From assembly GCA_918807975.1 (NCBI GenBank), contig OU964918.1:46236477-46300476 (forward strand): a stretch of DNA of 64,000 nucleotides. The letters run 5' to 3'. Of this stretch, positions 58,406 through 64,000 are shown in pieces (the first letter of the stretch is position 1; each line of letters begins with the position of its first letter). Source of the stretch: Aplidium turbinatum. Taxonomy: Eukaryota; Chordata; Ascidiacea; Aplousobranchia; Polyclinidae. The notes under the pieces are model-generated. The model saw only the letters and a list, made by a program, of their open reading frames with translations. It ran no database searches and had not been told where the DNA came from. A program made the translations under genes and the position numbers.

Positions 58406-59436
58406 TATCAGTAAAGCACACGATTATAATAGCAAGCAAAAAATACTTTCAAAACTAATCTGAAACAAGCAATAACAGTTGAAACAAGCAAATCGATTGA
58501 AGCTGAACGTTTCGTACAATATTTTCCGACACACCTAAAATACGACAACCAAAATTAGAGTGATCTAGCCTAAGTCTGCTTTTTTTCGTGGTTACTGGTC
58601 GAGCGGTCGTATCTGCATGCTGCTGATATAGGGTTAGGTTAGGCGGATAGTTGCAAAAAACGCTGTTCGAATAACGAAGTTATCCAGACATTCGTCTGAA
58701 ATTCGCAGCTCTTACCAAATCCTTGATTCGTAATACATGAAGAATCACTGCAGTTTAGTCTGTAGGTGCCAAAACGAAATGCTCTCAAATAATTTCTATT
58801 AATTTCCAACGTTTCCACTCAAAAAGACAGTAGCCTTGCAATAGACAAATTCGAAATAAACTATATCAAATTGAGATTGGTATTTAAAGACAAAGAAAAA
58901 GAGAGATTTCGAATAGTTGTGGCAAACACCTACAACGAGCTTAAATCTGAAAGATAGAACTAAACTATTACTGTTTATATTCATGCCATAAATGAAGCTG
59001 CACTAAAAGTGCGAATACATGCTATGGCAATGCTCACATCAAGCTACTAAACTGATCAAATAAATTGAAGGATGGATGGAAAGCGCCGTTTGCGCCGTTC
59101 ACTTTCGACTGCGCTTAGAAAGCAGTGGCCCATATCTTTACTAAATACATAAAAGTTCCGTTGAACAACAAAACACAGACATCATAGCGAGAGGGCAAGA
59201 AAGTCGCTGTCCCATGATTCCACAGGATTCGTATCGAAAGTTTAAAACAGCGCCACTCTGGCGACAAATGTAGGAGACCTAAACATGACGTTGCCAAGAC
59301 AAATATTTACGCAATATCTACGTAACATTAAAATCAGAGAGAAAGCATTACAACCTTCCCGAACCGACGATGTGTTTGTAACAACTCCACTGTTGTTTTC
59401 TTACTACAATAATTGACGAAAACTAATCGCTTAATT
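58406..59436. other. 5' side of the MULE gene, no gene recognised
   Basis: AT-rich, with no recognisable terminal repeat of a smaller MULE. This supports reading the transposase as part of the larger unit, though a lost end cannot be excluded. Confidence 0.35.
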
Positions 59437-59734
59437 CAGTGGTTCCCAACCTTTTTTAACCGGTGGACCCTTTCAGTCGTTATTCAAATCTAAATTCCCC
59501 CCCTATAAATTTAGTTTGTTAAAAACTCGTTTACATTAATATTTTAATCTAAGTCTTGGAAAATAAACTAAACTTTCGCTAGTAATAAGCTTTTTAGCCT
59601 GTACGCCTAATATTCCTTTTCATACTAAAATAATTTAATTAATGAAGAACGGTGCTAAAAAGTATTTTATTCAAAGAATACACTCAATCAAAATACAGTA
59701 TAAGAGTCAATGCATTTAACAGTCTGTGTGAAGC

Positions 59735-60230
59735 TTGTGATTTGTTGTTTTGACAACTAATGAATGTGGTGGAAGAATAGTGGAAAGAGCACAACGAATA
59801 TCATTCTCCACGTCTAATCTGTTTCGCTCTTTTGTTTTCATTTCCAAGAGTTGAAAAACCTGATTCGCATAGATAAGTGAAAGCAAACGGGAGGATATTT
59901 CGAATAGCTTTCTCTGCCACTTTGGGATAGAAATTACACATTAATGGCCAAAATCTAGTGATTAATTTTTCTCTGAATAAGTCTTTTGCGCAAGAAACCG
60001 TTTTGAGTTGTAAAATTTCATCCTGCAATTTATCTGGAAGGTTTTTCATCAACAATGTGAATGAATTTCCTATTAAATCAAGCTCATCGTCATAAACTTC
60101 AGAAAAATATCGAATGAATTCCAGTTCTAATGCTGTGAGATGTTGCAAATCAATTCTTTTTCCAACTCTGGAAAAACTTGTTCTTTGCCGTCAACAAGCA
60201 GCACCGATGACAATTCTTTAAACATGGCAA
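59735..60230 (-). pseudogene. hAT transposase C-terminal region (SCAND3/ZBED-like), broken
   Basis: The minus-strand frame contains PDKLQDEILQLK, then FREKLITRFWPLMCNFYPKV, then ILPFAFTYLCESGFSTL with NENKRAKQ, the standard C-terminal dimerisation region of SCAND3/ZBED-type hAT transposases. A frameshift near 59810 moves the end of the protein (RNRLDVENDIRCALSTI) to another frame, which stops at about 59733. Upstream coding is cut by the SINE. Confidence 0.75.
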
Positions 60231-60235
60231 CATTT

Positions 60236-60547
60236 GTTTGTTTGTTTGTTTTATTATCTTTATCCTGCATTGCGGGAAAGCGGACTTGAGCGCTATGCAT
60301 CGGTGTACGCCTTCCGACGTACACCTGACCCACGCTGCAGCCGACTGCAATGTCTGTTTCCGTTGTCTACTCTATTTATGACTTAAATTTAGTACTACCC
60401 ATTACTCGAAATCGATCACTGGGTAGAGGCAATTATCGTAAAGTTTCTTGCCCAGAGAAACAACAGAAAGTGCGGGTGGCTGGAGTCGAACACGCAGGCT
60501 CTCGACTGCGAGCCCAACGCGCTAACCACTCGGCCACTCCTGCCGAC
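60236..60547 (-). mobile_element. tRNA-derived SINE, family 2 (full length), inside hAT element E
   Basis: Read on the minus strand: the head GGCAGGAGTGGCCGAGTGG then TTAGCGCGTTGGGCTCGCAG with a B-box GTTCGACTCC, the body, and an (AAAC)n tail at 60236-60252. The head resembles a Leu/Ser-type tRNA. The copy at 11197-11505 is its near twin. Confidence 0.82.
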
Positions 60548-60775
60548 CAAAGCATCTTTAAGTGCTGAGCGGTACTGGCATCTGCTTCTTGAAGGGCCAC
60601 ATGTTCAATTGTTCATTCTAACTTGAACATGTTACCATGTTTAAAGAATCATCATCGACTTTAAAGAATTGTTCATTCTAACTTTTCTCTTTCAATTATC
60701 AAGCTTGCTGGTGAAAACTACCAAAGCATCTTTAAGTGCTGAGCGGTACTGGCATCTGCTTCTTGAAGGGCCACC
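60546..60775. repeat. Short direct duplication inside hAT element E
   Basis: The string CCAAAGCATCTTTAAGTGCT and the following 35 bases occur at 60546-60601 and again at 60721-60775, with a TTGTTCATTCTAACTT motif also doubled between them. It is probably a local tandem duplication. Confidence 0.7.
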
Positions 60776-61580
60776 CAAGCCAGGATGGTCGAAAGGTAGA
60801 GGCCAGACAAAACGTAGTCCCCCTCGACCAGGACAGCAGAGCCTTCTAGTATCTTAAGACAACTCCTAATAACAGTGACATTAATCAATCACTCACTTCC
60901 AACCTGCCTTGAGCCAGCATGGAAGCAGTAGGCCTACAGCTTGTAAATTCACATGGTAGCCTACCAATATCTCAATGACTCAAAGATACAGATAACCCAT
61001 GTTGAATTGTTGATGCGCAATCTGCTTTGAACGGAGATGGCGATTGGATATATACCGTATACTAGTGTTTTTCCCTTGCATTTTCAGATTTAGTTAATTC
61101 AATGGACCAAACAAATAAGCAAGTAACCTAATCCATTTGTCATCATTCAGCAATGCAACAAATTCCAATTTTAGTTAAAGGTCAAAAAATAATTTAAGCT
61201 CGTCTATGAGCTCAAACACTCGTTTGGTTACGTTTCCTCTTGAAAGCCATCGAGTATTTGAATGAAAAAGAAGTAGGCCTACGTGATGGCCTGCATCCAT
61301 GTCAGTGCACAGTTGCTTAAATAATCGGAAGTTAATCTAATAATAATTTCCTCTTTAACACTCTAGTGTAGGCCAACTTACGAGGCTTAAAAAGGTTTAC
61401 ATTTCCTAAAACCAAATTCCCCCCTAAAAATTGCAAAATTCCCCCCCCTAGTGGGGAATTCACCCCCGGTTGGGAACCACTGGCCTAATTAGTAGGGCTA
61501 GGGCCTATCATATGGCGACAAAACCCTGCGAATAACAAGAGATTAAATGTAGCCTACTTTTGTTTTATATCTGCTAATTT

Positions 61581-62213
61581 GATTTTGATATTATGCAGTC
61601 GGTTTTGATATTAGGCAGTCGGTTTTGATATTAGTCGGTCGGTTTTGATATTAGTCAGTCGATTTTGATATTATTCTGTTGGTTTTGATATTAGGCAGTC
61701 GGTTTTGATATTAGTCAGTCGATTTTGATATTACTCAGTTGATTTTGATATTATGCAATCAGTTTTGATATTAGGCAATCAGTTTTGATATTAATCCGTC
61801 GGTTTTGATATTGAGCAATCGATTTTGATATTAGGCAGTCGGTTTTGATATTGGTCAGTCGATTTTGATATTAGTCAGTCGGTTTTGATATTAAGCAGTC
61901 GGTTTTGATATTAGTCAGTCGGTTTTGATATTATTCAGACGGTTTTGATATTATTCAGTCGGTTTTGATATTATTCAGTCGATTTTGACATTATTCAGTC
62001 GATTTTGATATTAGGCAGTCGATTTTGATATTATTCAGTCGATTTTGATATTAGTCAGTCGATTTTGTTATTAGTCAGTCGGTTTTGATATTCTTCAGTC
62101 GAATTTGATATTATTCAGTCGGTTTTGATATTAGTCAGTCGGTTTTGTTATTAGTCAGTCGGTTTTGATATTCTTCAGTCGATTTTGATATTAGTCCGTC
62201 AGTTTTGATATAA
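61581..62213. repeat. 20-bp minisatellite array, about 32 units, inverse of 51341-52598
   Basis: Units of GATTTTGATATTATTCAGTC, the reverse complement of the left array's unit, with the same variable positions (GATTTTG or GGTTTTG; AGGC, AGTC, ATTC). It begins just outside hAT element E and ends at 62213. Past it, loosely spaced GATATT/GATGGTATT motifs continue to about 62330. Confidence 0.96.
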
Positions 62214-63111
62214 GTGAACTGATTATTTCAATCATGTGTTGATATTGGTGATGTGATGGCAACGATGCTGAGATGGTATTCATATTGCGATGATACTGTT
62301 GTGGTGGTGATACAACTACTAGGATGGTATTGACACGTGGCTGATATAAGTAACGTTTAGGTTACGTTCCTTCATTGATATTGCTATGGTGTAGCTCCAC
62401 GGCTGCGTTTGTGATTAATACTACGGATTTGATATTATTCAGTTGCTGTTTTCAGTCTGTTGTTGGTACTAATGGTGGAGTCCCTCGAAATAGCTGGCAG
62501 CCATGGCCGCCTGAACTTTCATTAATGGCCGCCAATACCGACCTGTCAGGCAGCCACAGATGGCTGCCTATAAAATTCGTACGAAAGATTATATCTATTT
62601 TGGATTTTTCTCTTGTTTCAGCGCCGCCAAAAACAAGACATCAAACAGCGTTAAGACTACTACCTTAATTACATGTCGTGCTACGTCTTATGTACTACGT
62701 AACGGGAGGGCAAATGTTGCGCAAATTTTATGGCAAATGTTTTTCATAAAAAAAATTGTTGGAATTTAAATTCTTGTACTTCAGTTGGCTGTGCAAATGG
62801 TTCATCGTTCTACCAAGCATTTTTTGGTTCATCAGAAACTTACTTTTAGAATTTAAATTTTCTCAATAATTAAGATAACCAACTGATTGAAATATAAAAA
62901 ATAAGCAGAGAAATTGAATATTTTTTGTTCCAAATCCAGTATTTAGGTTATTGTTGATAAAAACAAAATATAGTTGAACATCATTACTAAACATGGAGGG
63001 TAATATTTTTAATTCAATTGAAAAGCAACTTGATTCATATACTAAAGGGGTTTTGACCAGTAATAGGTGGTCAAAACTGCCCGGTTTAAACCGATCAACC
63101 CTGCACCGCAC

Positions 63112-64000
63112 AAATCTTTACTGCACCAGTTTAAGTTAATATCACAAAACTCAAGAAGCAGAATACGTTTCGGTATAAGAAAATCACTAAATATGCAATA
63201 GACATATGTTTAATTCCGAAGTAATTACACGGTTTGGTTAAAGAGTAAACACATGTCGTTATTCAAGTTTTACCATTCCATAAATCTTACGTCTTCTTTG
63301 TGACGTACTAGCCTACCACGTTTAGATAAATAAACTAAACGTTTCATGCGTCCCAAAACAGAATCTTTGCGCACATAAGTAGAATTTGAAAAACCAACAC
63401 AAAACACGCCGTGTGCTCTTTAAAGATCCAGGTTTGACAGACTCGCACATGAATCTAACTCCTTATGTACATTACGTGATATGACAGTTGCCCAATACTA
63501 TTCTGACACGCCAAAAGTCTTCCTAGGCCTGATTAGAACACCGAAATTATTTTATTTCACCTGTGACGAAAACTCATTTAGTTACTTGCTTGACCTATCA
63601 AAATCATTATTTTTTCTATAAGGTTTGATATTGAATTTATCTAAGGTATAATATAACATAAATTGAAATCAAAAATAACTAACCCCTAGCCTACTTCGTA
63701 AACTTTCAAGGATCGATTATAAGACCTCAAACACCAAAATCCTTCCAACTCTACAGCAGTTTTCCTGGGTGTGGGACCCTTTGGACTGGAGTCCAACTTC
63801 TAAAAATTGAAAGCACAGCTAATCTGCTTACTCTGCCATCTTTCAAAATCAACCGCAAATTCTGAACCTCATGTCTGCCACTCAGTACAATAAAACGGAT
63901 AAGATGGTGGGGTTAAGATCAATTTTAATAGGCTACTTGCATAACGGAAAAAGCTATCTGGCATCTTTGAAATTGACTTTTAGTGAAGTGAGCGAGGAGA
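63112..64000. other. No gene recognised
   Basis: Flank of the 12.3-kb unit. No open frame or repeat structure that I can name. Confidence 0.4.

Larger units (their letters stand above)
59437..61482 (-). mobile_element. hAT element E, 2.0 kb, TSD 7 of 8
   Basis: Ends CAGTGGTTCCCAACC and GGTTGGGAACCACTG are perfect inverted repeats. Flanks GCTTAATT and GCCTAATT agree at seven of eight bases. It carries a transposase fragment (59735-60230, minus) and is interrupted by a SINE at 60236-60547. A segment of about 55 bases is present twice (60546-60601 and 60721-60775). Confidence 0.88.
50827..63103. mobile_element. 12.3-kb composite DNA transposon with inverted minisatellite arms and a MULE transposase
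   Basis: The left terminus CAGGCTTGAT and right terminus ATCAACCCTG are inverted with one mismatch. The duplication CACCGCAC is perfect (50819-50826 and 63104-63111). Both ends then carry TTTAAACC / GGTCAAAAC motifs. About 0.5 kb in from the left and 0.9 kb in from the right lie arrays of the same 20-bp unit in opposite orientation. The centre holds a MULE transposase. This organisation resembles Drosophila FB/NOF fold-back elements, which are also MULE relatives. Later insertions inside: piggyBac-like MITE (52606), hAT D (53288) with a nested hAT MITE (53643), and hAT E (59437) with a SINE. That the transposase belongs to these ends is inference. Confidence 0.65.

Overview
The window is non-coding-rich DNA from an animal, AT-rich and crowded with transposons. 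The one clear host gene is the catalytic subunit of cAMP-dependent protein kinase (PKA-C). It lies on the minus strand at 36995-47901, in ten coding exons whose sizes match the mammalian gene from exon 2 inward. The palindrome TAGGCCTA is scattered through the whole window. The repeat mix (many hAT, piggyBac-like and Mutator-like DNA elements, tRNA-derived SINEs, BEL/Pao and Gypsy-type LTR elements) suggests a marine invertebrate. A tunicate or another invertebrate deuterostome is my guess; the sequence alone does not prove it.

Layout. 1-8490: mostly unrecognised DNA, with one terminal-inverted-repeat element (2751-3446) and copies of a short palindromic MITE. 8491-9567: hAT element with a perfect 8-bp target duplication. 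11197-11860: two SINE copies. 12557-12990: hAT MITE. 13480-21080 (minus): a broken member of an uncharacterised multicopy protein family, split by a BEL/Pao LTR element (14206-20125; LTRs read the same by eye, 5-bp duplication ATACC) and by a fold-back repeat (20403-20738). 21693-24305: a tRNA-derived SINE split by a short Gypsy-type LTR element that itself holds a hAT MITE. 24601-32885: a hAT element with duplication CAATCGGT. Inside it lie a second hAT element (27231-31997, duplication GATAGGCC) with a ZMYM1-like transposase, a LINE fragment, a hAT remnant, and a piggyBac-like hairpin MITE. 33987-34420: another hAT MITE. 34637-34945: a SINE.

36995-47901: the PKA-C gene, with a hAT element, a fold-back minisatellite element, a SINE and palindromic MITEs in its introns. 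The predicted 357-residue kinase has every catalytic motif. Its first exon starts Met-Pro, so this isoform lacks the N-terminal myristoylation glycine. One intron appears to use a GC donor, and the turn-motif serine position is histidine.

50827-63103: the most interesting part. A 12.3-kb unit has matching termini (CAGGCTTGAT / ATCAACCCTG) and a perfect 8-bp duplication, CACCGCAC. Inside both ends lie large arrays of the same 20-bp minisatellite in opposite orientation (51341-52598 and 61581-62213). In the middle is a nearly intact Mutator-like (MULE) transposase with FLYWCH, DDE and RING parts (56816-58405, minus). Tandem-repeat inverted ends around a MULE gene recall Drosophila Foldback (FB/NOF) elements. 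The unit has since been hit by piggyBac-like, hAT and SINE insertions.
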